Source of the DNA: Pseudomonadota bacterium
GTDB taxonomy: Bacteria > Myxococcota > Myxococcia > Myxococcales > Myxococcaceae
Length of the DNA stretch: 64,000 nucleotides
NCBI GenBank assembly: GCA_023423535.1
Contig: JAFAFL010000007.1
Coordinates: 4,072-68,071 of the forward strand
Direction: 5' to 3'
Both the position numbers and the translations under genes were made by a program. Shown here in pieces: positions 41,292 through 49,894 of this stretch. A model generated the notes under the pieces. The model worked only from the letters and a program-made list of their open reading frames with translations, did not search any database and was not told where the DNA came from. The stretch's first letter is position 1. Each line of letters starts with the position of its first letter.

Positions 41292-41909
41292 TCAGTCGGC
41301 TCGGGATTGCTCGACCTGCGTGACCGCGATGACGCCGGGCTGATCGAAGTGGCACCGCGTGACCTGGGTTCCGAAGAGGTCCACCTGCGCGGTGGCAACC
41401 ACCGACTCCGGCGTGCGCCACGTCAGCGTGTCGCCTGCGTCCGGGCCGACCCGTCCGGTGACCCGCAGCAGCGGGACCTCGCGCGTCCGCTCCTCCAGCG
41501 GAAAGGAACCCTCGAGCCGGAGCGTGACGTGGTCCTCGTCGCTGAGCACCGACGCGGCGGTGAAGTCCTCGCTCGATGCCGGGTCGGCCTCGGCGCCGAG
41601 GAGCTGGAGCTCCGCGGGCAACGCGAAGGTGACGTCGCTCGAGACAAAGGTGGCGGACACGGGCGTATCGATCTGGGCCAGCGGGGCGATCAGTTCGTAG
41701 GTGACGACGCTGCCACGGGAAACCGGATGCGCGGGCCGGGTCACCGTGTACGTCACCGGCGTGCGCACCTTTCCAATCACCGTCTCGCAGGTGAGCAGGT
41801 GCCGGGAGGCATCGGTCTCGAGCGCGGGAAGCTGCGCGCTCGGCGAGCCACACGCGGCGAGCAGCAGCGTCGCGAACAGCGGCGCGAAGGTGCGGTGACA
41901 CGAGTCCAT
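41292..41909 (-). CDS. lipoprotein of unknown function
   Basis: 205 residues starting at the ATG at 41909. Signal with lipobox FATLLLAACGS, then a beta-rich domain with two cysteines (LLTCETVIGK and VTRCHFDQ) that could pair. No known domain recognised. It precedes the Ig-repeat operon on the same strand but is separated from it by 339 nt, so it is probably a single unit. Confidence 0.65.
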   Translation of the reverse strand: MDSCHRTFAPLFATLLLAACGSPSAQLPALETDASRHLLTCETVIGKVRTPVTYTVTRPAHPVSRGSVVTYELIAPLAQIDTPVSATFVSSDVTFALPAELQLLGAEADPASSEDFTAASVLSDEDHVTLRLEGSFPLEERTREVPLLRVTGRVGPDAGDTLTWRTPESVVATAQVDLFGTQVTRCHFDQPGVIAVTQVEQSRAD

Positions 41910-42014
41910 GTGCCCGCGCCCCCTATCACGCACCGGGCGCGCGCTCGCGGTGGTCGCGCATGTGTTTCAGGGCCAGCCGGACGTGTGGGGCCGGACCTCG
42001 GATAGCCTCGGGTG

Positions 42015-42875
42015 ATGCACACGCTGGAGAAGCTGGTCGTGGTGATCGCCGCGAGCGTGACCCTGGGCGCCTGTTCCGGGCGATGTGGCGGCGCCCCGTC
42101 CACGGCACCCGACGCGGCGGTGGCGGTGAGGGAAAGCTCTGCCCCTCCCCAGACCGAGCGCAGGGACGCGGAGACCGAACCGGCCGCTGCAGACGCGGGC
42201 GCTGCGGCAGACGCGGGTGAGGTCGCCTGCGCCGAGCTCGACGCGGTCCCCGACGCGCCCCGGCTGCTCGACGCGCTGGGCCTGCCGGAGGGTGCACTGG
42301 GTGCCGAGTCGCTGCACGCGTTCGCGGTGGAGCTCGACGGGTCCGGCCCTTCGGAGTTCGTGGTTTCGGCGGAGCTGCGCAGGCCGGCGTTCAAGGAGCC
42401 CTCGAGCGCGTTGTGGGTGCTGGGGGCGGGCGCGGACGGGGCGCTGTCGCTCATCGCGACGCGGAGCTGGCCGATCCGGGATGCGGACCCGACCGACTAC
42501 GACGTCGCCCCGGGCTTCAGCCTCGTGGAGCCGACGGAGTTCCCCCTCCCCTGCCGCCACGCGCTCGTCGTCGAGCACACCGACAAGCAGACGGGCATCG
42601 ATCCGAGAGGCTTCACCACCACGCGCGGGATCTTCGTTCTGCGAGACGGCGCGTTGGCGGAGGTGTTCTCGGTCCCCACGGGCTGGCTGACCATCTTCGG
42701 TCCGGAGCGCGAGGTCACCTCCAGCGGCATGCAGTCCCTCACCGTATCACCGCGCCCCGGCGGTCCACCCGAGCTGCTGCTCACCTCCGAGGGATGCCGC
42801 ACGGTGTTCAAGTTTGATGGCCGCCGGTTCGTCGAGCAGGACGACGGCAACCCGGACTGCCCGCCCGCCCCGTGA
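42015..42875 (+). CDS. lipoprotein of unknown function
   Basis: 286 residues from ATG 42015 (a GTG lies just before). Lipobox VTLGACSG, then a low-complexity Ala/Asp/Glu linker (AADAGAAADAGE) typical of myxobacterial lipoproteins, then a beta-rich domain with FAVELDGSGPSEFVVSAEL and PELLLTSEGCRTVFKFDG that resembles repeat proteins of the FG-GAP kind. No enzyme motif. Divergent from the lipoprotein at 41292. Confidence 0.65.
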   Translation: MHTLEKLVVVIAASVTLGACSGRCGGAPSTAPDAAVAVRESSAPPQTERRDAETEPAAADAGAAADAGEVACAELDAVPDAPRLLDALGLPEGALGAESLHAFAVELDGSGPSEFVVSAELRRPAFKEPSSALWVLGAGADGALSLIATRSWPIRDADPTDYDVAPGFSLVEPTEFPLPCRHALVVEHTDKQTGIDPRGFTTTRGIFVLRDGALAEVFSVPTGWLTIFGPEREVTSSGMQSLTVSPRPGGPPELLLTSEGCRTVFKFDGRRFVEQDDGNPDCPPAP

Positions 42876-42996
42876 CAGCGTAAAGCGGCCCTTCACGCCG
42901 AGGTGCAATTCATATCGATTCTCTAAGCGCCCCTTCTGCTGGCCGAATGGCCGCTCACCTGAACGGCGGCATCCGCCGAGAAGTGGGGACGACGAG

Positions 42997-43530
42997 ATGC
43001 GAAGAGCTTCGATGGGCCGGACGACGCGGGGTCTGCTGGCGGCGGCGTTCACGCTGGCGCTGGGATGCGGGATGGAGGCGCCACCCGAGCCCGAGCCTCC
43101 GCAGTCCGAAGACCGCGACCCGGCCGGTGCCGCAGACGCCGGCAGCACTGCGGACGCGGGAGAGGAGGCGGACGCCGGCGTTCCCGACGCAGGCACCACG
43201 GGCCCCGCGGAGGTCTCGTTCACCGCCGAGATCGCGCCGCTCTTCCGGCAGAGCTGCGGCGGAGGGTGTCACTACGGCTTCATGCGGCTGGACGGAACGC
43301 CGGAGGAGGCGTGGCAGGACGTCGTGAACGTCCCCTCCACGGCCTGCGCCGACGGTCGGCCGAGGGTGAAGCCCGGCGATGCCGCGCCCGGCTCCAGCCT
43401 CCTGATGGCGAAGGTCCTCAACGTGGATTTCTGCTCCGGATCCGCCATGCCGCTGAACCGGCCGCCCCTGCCGGCGGAGAAGCTCGAGCTCATCCGCCGG
43501 TGGATCGAAGCAGGCGCGCCGAAGGACTGA
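42997..43530 (+). CDS. lipoprotein with a CX3CH heme-like motif
   Basis: 177 residues. Lipobox FTLALGCG, a DAGSTADAGEEADAG linker, then a cytochrome-like domain: FTAEIAPLFRQSCGGGCH, later SAMPLNRPPLPAEKLELIRRWIEAGAP, which is the usual end of c-type cytochrome domains of the planctomycete/myxobacterial kind. The heme motif has three residues between the cysteines (CGGGCH) instead of two. The extra cysteines CADGR and DFCSG may form a disulfide. Whether heme is attached is open. Convergent with exoI. Confidence 0.72.
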   Translation: MRRASMGRTTRGLLAAAFTLALGCGMEAPPEPEPPQSEDRDPAGAADAGSTADAGEEADAGVPDAGTTGPAEVSFTAEIAPLFRQSCGGGCHYGFMRLDGTPEEAWQDVVNVPSTACADGRPRVKPGDAAPGSSLLMAKVLNVDFCSGSAMPLNRPPLPAEKLELIRRWIEAGAPKD

Positions 43531-43536
43531 TCGCGA

Positions 43537-44724
43537 CTACTTCGCCGAGCGCTGGCGGCGGAAGCGACGGACCTTCTCCACCGTCTCCGTGGGCAGCAGG
43601 CGCTTGGCCACGCCGCGCAGCGCCTTCTTGCCCTCGTCCAGCTTCACGAAGCGCGCGCCCGCCCCGGTCTTCGCCCACACCCGGAAGCCCACCGTGTTGC
43701 GGGTGCGCGTGACCCAGTCCGACTTGTAGCTCTCGGTGCCGCGGAGGAAGTCGTACTCGCGCAGGCCGAGCGAAAACGCGTCCTCGAACGTCGCGCCCAC
43801 CAGCACGAGGCCCACGCTCTTCGGGCGCCAGGCCGGGTCCAGCCCGGACTGGTAGTAGTGGAAGCGATCGCCGTGGACGATGCCGTAGACGCTCGCCACC
43901 GCCACCTCGCCCATCCACATCGTGTACAGGCGCAGCTTGCCGCGCTCCGCGAGGAGCATGGTGGTGTCGCGGTGGAAGGCCTCGGTGGCCGGGCCGTTGA
44001 TCCCGGACGAGCCGCCGTCCTCCGCCCAGCGCATGCCGTGGAGCCGAAAGAACTCCGCCAGCGGCCGCGCCAGTTCCTTCGGCGAGGGCGAGGTGGTGAT
44101 CTCGATCCGGTAGCCCGGCTGCTTCTCCAGCCACTTCCGCCGCCGCAGGTAGTTGTCGCGGCGCTTCGTGCGCTTGAGGAAGAGCTCGAAGGTCTCGCCC
44201 TCTTCGAACGTCTCGTGCGGGCAGATGTTGCGCTCCCACGTGCGCCGCTCGAAGTCGCTACCGAAGGCCTCGGCGAGCCAGCCCGGCGTGGGCGAAGACT
44301 CGTCGAAGTCCCACAGCTCGAGCAGGTCCCAGTCGCCCGCGTGCAGCCGCAGCGTCTGCCCGAAGGCGCGGGTGAGCTCCTCCTCGCGGCCGCGCTCGGT
44401 CACCGCGTCGAGGTAGTCCGAGCCCACGCGCTCGTCGCCCCAGAAGCGCAGCATGCGCACCGGCCCGAGCGGCGTGCGCCGCAGCTCCACCGACAGCGGC
44501 AACAGCCCCACCAGCCTGCCGTCGCCTTCACGCGCGGTGAGCACGTAGGGCTCCCGCTCCGCGCCGAGCCTGTCGCTCCAGGGGTGCAGCCACTCCCAGG
44601 CGTTGAAAACTCCCGCGCCCGAGCGCTCGGTCAGCGCGCTCCACTCCTCGCGCAGCGCGCACATCCCCGCGCGGTCGCGCACGATCGAGACGACCGGCGC
44701 CGACAGCTCCCTCTCGCGCCTCAT
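43537..44724 (-). CDS. exoI: GNAT-type acyltransferase ExoI
   Basis: 395 residues of the BioF2-like/FemAB-type GNAT group: GVFNAWEWLHPWSDRLG and LVGLLPLSVELR in the first half, KRRDNYLRRRKWLEK and LGLREYDFLRGTESYKSDW in the second. The last block is the family's typical acyl-acceptor region. Last of nine genes in the exo order. Together with ExoG it should N-acylate the amino sugar made by the aminotransferase ExoH. Starts 3 nt after the exoH stop. Confidence 0.85.
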   Translation of the reverse strand: MRRERELSAPVVSIVRDRAGMCALREEWSALTERSGAGVFNAWEWLHPWSDRLGAEREPYVLTAREGDGRLVGLLPLSVELRRTPLGPVRMLRFWGDERVGSDYLDAVTERGREEELTRAFGQTLRLHAGDWDLLELWDFDESSPTPGWLAEAFGSDFERRTWERNICPHETFEEGETFELFLKRTKRRDNYLRRRKWLEKQPGYRIEITTSPSPKELARPLAEFFRLHGMRWAEDGGSSGINGPATEAFHRDTTMLLAERGKLRLYTMWMGEVAVASVYGIVHGDRFHYYQSGLDPAWRPKSVGLVLVGATFEDAFSLGLREYDFLRGTESYKSDWVTRTRNTVGFRVWAKTGAGARFVKLDEGKKALRGVAKRLLPTETVEKVRRFRRQRSAK

Positions 44725-44727
44725 GGG

Positions 44728-45906
44728 CTAGCCCCGCGCCCGCGCAGCGTCGCGCCGCCGCAGCTCGGTGAGCACCGTGCGCACCGCACCCGCGACGCGA
44801 TCCATCGTCTCCGCGTCGAGGTCCTGGTGGCAGGGGATCTCCACGATCTGGTTGCGCACCTGCATCGTCTCGGGGAACTCCGCCGGGTTGCAGCCCGCGT
44901 AGTAGTCCCGCCAGAAGTCCACCACGTTGATCCCCATCGCCTGCAGCCGCGCGAAGACCTCGGGCTTGTTGTCGGTGACCACCGGGTAGAACAGCGGGCA
45001 CACGCCGGCGGGCAGCTCGTTGAAGAGCGGCGGCGAGATGTCACGCAGCCGGCCGAGGAGGAAGAAGTAGTTCCTCCGCCGGATCTCCACCACCTTGTCC
45101 ATGTCCTGCGCTTCGCAGATCCGCAGCGTGAGCGGGCTGATGCCCATGTCCACGTGCGCCCGGTTGAAGTGCATCGTCCCGGTGGCCACGCGCTCCACCG
45201 AGCCGGCCTTCACCACCCCGTGCCCGACCGCGCGCACCGCGGAGCGCGCCAGGCGGCCGAACTTCCCGCCGCGCATCTCCACGTTCTTCAGGAGCGCGGA
45301 GGCCGTGTGGCTGATCACCGACGGGATCCCCGGCGGCGGCAGCTTCGGCAGCGTGTAGCGGCGGTCGCCGTTGATCACCAGCGCGCCTCCGTTCGGCACC
45401 GGCAGCGCCTTGTAGAGACAGAAGATCCCCACGTCACCGGTCGTGCCCAGCGGCACGCTGCCGTCCTTCGAGAGCAGCGAGAGCGCGCAGTCCTCGATGA
45501 GCGGGATCCCGTGCTCGTCCGCGAGCTTCTTCATCTCGCGCACCGGACCGGGGAAGCCGTTGTAGTGGATGAGGTAGAGCGCCTTCGTCTTCGGGCCGAT
45601 CTTCCGGCGCACGTCGTCGAGGTCCGTCTGCCACTTCGCGTCCACGCGGTAGAAGACCGGCTTCGCGCCCGCGTCGGCGAGCGCCTCGATCTCCACGCCG
45701 TGGTGGTACGAGGGCACGAGCACCTCGCCCCCGTCCAGACCGAGCATCTTCACCGTGGTCCAGACCGCGTTCCGGGCGAAGTAGAACCAGTGCACGTTCT
45801 CGCTGTCGAAGGGCGCAAAGGCCGGACGAGCGCCCCTCTTGATCAACATGCTCGGGTAGAGCGTCGGGTAGTCGGGAACGAACAGCTCGGGCTTCACCGC
45901 TTCCAT
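44728..45906 (-). CDS. exoH: DegT/DnrJ/EryC1-type sugar aminotransferase ExoH
   Basis: 392 residues, PLP-dependent fold type I. Features: VLVPSYHHGVEIEALADAG, LIEDCALSLLSKDG, and the PLP lysine in FCLYKALPVPNGG. It probably aminates a keto-sugar nucleotide to supply the amino sugar of the spore-coat polymer. Its start lies 13 nt inside exoG. Flanked on both sides by GNAT genes, exactly as exoG-exoH-exoI in M. xanthus. Confidence 0.87.
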   Translation of the reverse strand: MEAVKPELFVPDYPTLYPSMLIKRGARPAFAPFDSENVHWFYFARNAVWTTVKMLGLDGGEVLVPSYHHGVEIEALADAGAKPVFYRVDAKWQTDLDDVRRKIGPKTKALYLIHYNGFPGPVREMKKLADEHGIPLIEDCALSLLSKDGSVPLGTTGDVGIFCLYKALPVPNGGALVINGDRRYTLPKLPPPGIPSVISHTASALLKNVEMRGGKFGRLARSAVRAVGHGVVKAGSVERVATGTMHFNRAHVDMGISPLTLRICEAQDMDKVVEIRRRNYFFLLGRLRDISPPLFNELPAGVCPLFYPVVTDNKPEVFARLQAMGINVVDFWRDYYAGCNPAEFPETMQVRNQIVEIPCHQDLDAETMDRVAGAVRTVLTELRRRDAARARG

Positions 45907-47255
45907 GTTTCCACCATCTCCCTGGCCCGCGGGGCCATCCGGAACTTCAGTGCGTGGAGCAGCCGGCCCCACGTGACGTCGCGGAAGATGAACAGCCACG
46001 TGTGGGCGCGCACCCTCTCCGCCCAATCCCGCTTCCACGGCATGTCGAGTCCCAGAAAGTCGAACTCGCGCAGGCCGCGGGTCACACAGTCGCGCAGCAC
46101 CTCCTCCATCAGGAGCTGACCGGGGCTGCACTCGCGCAGGCCCTCGTCGTAGCCGGGCTTGAGCAGGAGGAAGCGCCCGTGCTTCGCGTCCTCGAGCCCG
46201 AACTGGAACGCCACCGCGCGCCCGTCGAGGCGGAGGAACCACAGGGACAGCTCGCCCTCGTGCGCCGCGTTGCGCGCGAGCTCGGTGTAGAAGCCGCGCG
46301 TCGCCGCGTCCTGGGCCATCGCGGTGCCGCCGCGGCCCTTCCAGCCGGAGGCCTCGAGCCGCATGCCCTCGTCGAGCACCTTCGGCAGCACGTCGCCGCC
46401 GGTCACCCGCTCCACGGTGACCTTGCCCTTCTCCTCGAGGCGCTTGCGACGCCGGCGCAGGTTCGCGCGGAACTTCGAGTCCCACGTCTTCTGCATCTGC
46501 TCCCAGGTGCCGGAGAGCGGCACGTAGGGCGAGTTCATCGACTCCCACTCGCCGGTGGGCATGCCGCGCCGCTTCGCCTCCTCGCGCAGCGCGAAGCCGT
46601 TGCCGCCTTCCGGGACGTCGGTGAGCAGCAGCACGTCCCAGTCGCGCATCGCCCGGATCCGCGCGAGGAACGCCTCCGCCGCCGCCTCCGCGCGCCCCGC
46701 CTCCGCGACCAGATCGAAGCGGCACGAGTGCACGTTCGCCGGCGCCGCGAGCTCGCGCACGGGCAGGTGCACGCCCTGCAGCTTCGACCAGCGCCACACC
46801 AGCGGCAGCGCCGCCACCAGCCGCCCGTCCTCCGCCCTCAACGTCAGGACGCGCAGCTTCTCGCCCGGCGCGAAGTTGTCGATCCAGATGCGCAGGAACG
46901 CGTGCCGGTAGAAGAGCTCACCGCCCGCGCGGTCGACGAGCGCGTCCCACTCGCCCTGCAGCGCCGCGAACGCCGCGCGCGTCGTGACCACCTCCACGCC
47001 CGGCGCCCGCGAGACGAGCGGCTGCGCGGCGGGCACGGACTCCGCTGCGGCACCCTCCTTCGTGCCCGAGGCCTTCGCCTGCTGGCCCTTCGCCTGTTGG
47101 CCCTTCCCCTTCACCTTCACCTTCACCGCGTTGGGCTCGCGCGCGCGCACCTCCGCGGCAGCGGTCGTCGAGCCCACCGCCTCGTTGCGAACCTCACGGC
47201 CGCGGCCGGTCTCCTGCTGCGCCGCTGACGGCTCCGTCTCCACCCCTGCCTCCAT
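45894..47255 (-). CDS. exoG: GNAT-type acyltransferase ExoG
   Basis: 453 residues. The first ~85 are low complexity, with Lys/Gln/Gly repeats (KGKGQQAKGQQAK). A two-lobed BioF2/FemAB-like GNAT region follows: GGELFYRHAFLRIWIDNF, SKFRANLRRRRKRLEEKG, FLRLDGRAVAFQFGLED and LREFDFLGLDMPWKRDW. Start: ATG at 47255 has GGAGGA upstream. It is a paralogue of exoI, with which it shares the FDFL-G block. Likely acylates an amino sugar. Confidence 0.83.
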   Translation of the reverse strand: MEAGVETEPSAAQQETGRGREVRNEAVGSTTAAAEVRAREPNAVKVKVKGKGQQAKGQQAKASGTKEGAAAESVPAAQPLVSRAPGVEVVTTRAAFAALQGEWDALVDRAGGELFYRHAFLRIWIDNFAPGEKLRVLTLRAEDGRLVAALPLVWRWSKLQGVHLPVRELAAPANVHSCRFDLVAEAGRAEAAAEAFLARIRAMRDWDVLLLTDVPEGGNGFALREEAKRRGMPTGEWESMNSPYVPLSGTWEQMQKTWDSKFRANLRRRRKRLEEKGKVTVERVTGGDVLPKVLDEGMRLEASGWKGRGGTAMAQDAATRGFYTELARNAAHEGELSLWFLRLDGRAVAFQFGLEDAKHGRFLLLKPGYDEGLRECSPGQLLMEEVLRDCVTRGLREFDFLGLDMPWKRDWAERVRAHTWLFIFRDVTWGRLLHALKFRMAPRAREMVETWKR

Positions 47256-47279
47256 CACGTCCTCCGAAATCCGTGGGGC

Positions 47280-48344
47280 CTACAGCCCGTTGCGCGCCAG
47301 CTGCATGAGGCAGCGGGCGACCTTCCTGCTGTCGTGGCGGATGCGCCGGCCCTCCTTGAGGAGGTCGGCCTCCACCGGGATGACCCCGGCCTCGATCAGA
47401 CCCCGGCGATCCACCACCACCGGGTCCTGGCCCTTCTTGCGGTACCGCGCCAACACCTCCTCGTCCGGCTTGCGCGCGTTCACCAGCGCCACGTCCACCA
47501 CCGGCCCCACGTGCTCGACCACTGCGCGCACGTGCTCGACCGCGTCCATCCCGTCCGTCTCCCCCGGCTGCGTCATCAGGTTCGAGACGAAGACCTTCAG
47601 CGCCCGCGTCTCGCGCAGCGCCTGGGCCACGCCATCGACGAGCAGGTTGGGCATCACGCTGGAGAAGAGGGAGCCCGGACCAATGGTCACGAGGTCCGCC
47701 TGGCGCAGCGCCTCGATCACGCCCTCCGACGGCTTCGGCAGCTCGGGCCGCAGCGCGACCCTGCGCACCCGCTGACCGCTCTTCGCGATGTTGCGCTCGC
47801 CCACGACCTCGGTGCGGTCCCACAGCTCCGCCACGAGCTCCACCGCCTCCAGCGTCGAGGGCAGCACCCGTCCCCGCGCATCGAGCAGCCGCGCCGAGAG
47901 CTCCACCGCCTCCATGAAGTCGCCGCGCAGCTCCGTCAGCGCCGCGAGCAGCAGGTTCCCCACCGCGTGCCCGCCAATGCCGCGCGAGCCACCGAAGCGG
48001 TGCTGGAAGAGCTTCTGCAACACGCCGCTCTGCGTGCCCGAGAGCGCCACGAGGCAGTTGCGCACGTCACCGGGAGGAAGCACCCCGCGCAGCCGGCGCA
48101 GGCGCCCCGACGAGCCGCCGTCGTCGCTCATCGCCACCACCGCGGTCAGTTCCAGACCGGGGCTCTTCGCGGTGGGCAATGCGCGCTTGGCGAGGCCCTT
48201 GAGCACCACCGGCAAGCCCGTCCCGCCGCCGATGCAGACCAGCCTCAGAGGGCGCTGCACGAGCCGCTGCACCGGCCGGTTCAACCACTGGCGCTCCCCG
48301 CGCGCTTCGCCCTGGCCGACCGGCGTCTCCGCCGTCTGGCCCAT
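47280..48344 (-). CDS. exoF: YvcK/CofD-like protein ExoF
   Basis: 354 residues of the YvcK family: IGGGTGLPVVLKGL nucleotide-sugar-binding loop, MSDDGGSSGRLRR, GDVRNCLVAL, GGHAVGNLLLAAL and TIGPGSLFSSVMPNLLV. YvcK proteins bind UDP-sugars and help cell-envelope metabolism; a copy inside a polysaccharide operon may sense or direct nucleotide sugars. The start is uncertain: ATG 48344 has AGAGGA upstream, ATG 48359 is possible. Confidence 0.83.
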   Translation of the reverse strand: MGQTAETPVGQGEARGERQWLNRPVQRLVQRPLRLVCIGGGTGLPVVLKGLAKRALPTAKSPGLELTAVVAMSDDGGSSGRLRRLRGVLPPGDVRNCLVALSGTQSGVLQKLFQHRFGGSRGIGGHAVGNLLLAALTELRGDFMEAVELSARLLDARGRVLPSTLEAVELVAELWDRTEVVGERNIAKSGQRVRRVALRPELPKPSEGVIEALRQADLVTIGPGSLFSSVMPNLLVDGVAQALRETRALKVFVSNLMTQPGETDGMDAVEHVRAVVEHVGPVVDVALVNARKPDEEVLARYRKKGQDPVVVDRRGLIEAGVIPVEADLLKEGRRIRHDSRKVARCLMQLARNGL

Positions 48345-48450
48345 GTCCGTCCTCTGCATCCGCCCCCCCATCGCCGCCCAACCCCGTACAGCAACCGCCA
48401 TGCCCGGAGGCCCCACGGGCTCCCGGGCACACCACCACCGCACTGCCGCG

Positions 48451-49815
48451 CTACCGCGCGCCGCGTCCGAGAATCACGTGCCTCACCGTGTGGAAAATGA
48501 TCGCCATGTCGAGGAACAGCGAGCCGTTCTTCACGTAGTAGAGGTCGAACTCGAGCTTGTTCCGCGCGTCCTCCACCGAGGCCCCGTAGGGGTAGCGGAT
48601 CTGCGCCCACCCGGTGATGCCAGGCTTCACCGCCTCGCGCAGGCCGTAGAAGGGAATGGCCTCCTTAAGCTGTTCCACGAACACCGGGCGCTCCGGCCGC
48701 GGCCCCACGAAGCTCATGTCGCCGGCGAGCACGTTGAACACCTGCGGGATCTCGTCGATGCGCGTCTTGCGGATGAACTTGCCCACGCGCGTCACCCGGT
48801 CGTCGTTCGTCTTCGCCCACACCGCGCCGTTCTTCTCCGCGTCGGTGCGCATCGAGCGGAACTTCCAGAGGAAGTAGCTCTTCCCGTCGAGCCCCACGCG
48901 CTCCTGGCGGTAGAAGACCGGGCCCTTCGAGTCGAGCTTCACCAGCAGCGCCACGAGCGCCATCGCCGGCGCCGCGAGCAACAGGAGCACGCTCGAGACC
49001 GCCACGTCGAAGCCGCGCTTGAAGAAGGTGCGCACCTTCGAGATCGTCAGCTCGTCCGCGTAGGCGAGGTCGCTCGCGCGCAGGAACATCACCGGGATGC
49101 GGCGCAGCACGCGCTCGCAGAAGCCCGCCGCGCCGTACACCCGGATGCCCCGGAGCCGGCAGCGCAGGAGAACGTCGGCGCCCACCGCGCCGCGCATCTC
49201 GTCGCAGGCCACCACCAGATCCTGCGAGCCGTACTCGCGCGCCACGTCCTCCAGCGCGCGGCAGCCCTCGCCGGTGAGCGACTTCGGATCGAGCATTGCG
49301 CAGACGCGGAAGGCCTCGTCGCCCTGGTCCTGCACCGCGTTGGCCACCGCCCTCGCCCGCGCGCCGTTGCCCACGATGAGCAGGCGCCGCGGCTCCGAGA
49401 GCATGCCGGTGACGAGCAGCCGCGCGCCGATCGCGCCGGCCACCGCGCCGATGCCGGCGCCGAAGAGCGAGCCCACCGGAAGGATCTCCGGCATCGCCAG
49501 CGCGGCCACTGCCATGAGCAGCGTGCCCACGCCCGCGGCCTTGAGGAGCCGCCCGCCGCGCGGCCGGTCCTCGCCGGCGATGCGCACGTCGTAGAGGTCG
49601 AGCGCGTAGAGCGCGAACTGGAAGGTGCCGGCGAAGGCGAGGCCGAGCAGCACGAAGAGCGGCAGCACCTCGGCGAGGTTCGTGACGCCTGCCGGGCTCG
49701 CCGCGATCACGCCGACCACGGCGCCACCGAGCGCGCCGGACATGATCGCCACGGCCTCGGTGATGAAGAACGCCAGCTTTCTCGCGGAGAACCAGTGATG
49801 AAAGACGCGAAGCAT
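48451..49815 (-). CDS. exoE: polyprenyl glycosylphosphotransferase ExoE
   Basis: 454 residues: four to five N-terminal membrane helices, a Rossmann-like middle part (LLIVGNGARARAVANAV), a further helix and the C-terminal sugar transferase domain with KRGFDVAVSSVLLLL, YRQERVGLDGK, FRKTRIDEIPQ-like (RKTRIDEIPQVFNVLAGD), MSFVGPRPERP and GITGWAQI. It transfers the first sugar-1-phosphate to undecaprenyl phosphate and so starts the repeat unit. GGGAGC precedes its ATG. Confidence 0.93.
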   Translation of the reverse strand: MLRVFHHWFSARKLAFFITEAVAIMSGALGGAVVGVIAASPAGVTNLAEVLPLFVLLGLAFAGTFQFALYALDLYDVRIAGEDRPRGGRLLKAAGVGTLLMAVAALAMPEILPVGSLFGAGIGAVAGAIGARLLVTGMLSEPRRLLIVGNGARARAVANAVQDQGDEAFRVCAMLDPKSLTGEGCRALEDVAREYGSQDLVVACDEMRGAVGADVLLRCRLRGIRVYGAAGFCERVLRRIPVMFLRASDLAYADELTISKVRTFFKRGFDVAVSSVLLLLAAPAMALVALLVKLDSKGPVFYRQERVGLDGKSYFLWKFRSMRTDAEKNGAVWAKTNDDRVTRVGKFIRKTRIDEIPQVFNVLAGDMSFVGPRPERPVFVEQLKEAIPFYGLREAVKPGITGWAQIRYPYGASVEDARNKLEFDLYYVKNGSLFLDMAIIFHTVRHVILGRGAR

Positions 49816-49860
49816 TGCCGCTCCCGGAAATCCCTTTCCCGCCCACGGGGTGAAACGGCA

Positions 49861-49880
49861 GCGCCCCTTCGAGAGGGCGC
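49861..49880. other. intra-operon hairpin
   Basis: Arms GCGCCC and GGGCGC with an 8-nt loop in the 79-nt gap between exoD and exoE, the largest gap of the exoE-exoD-exoC part. It could act as a partial terminator or processing site and set relative expression. Confidence 0.35.
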
Positions 49881-49894
49881 CGCCGGTGCTGCCG

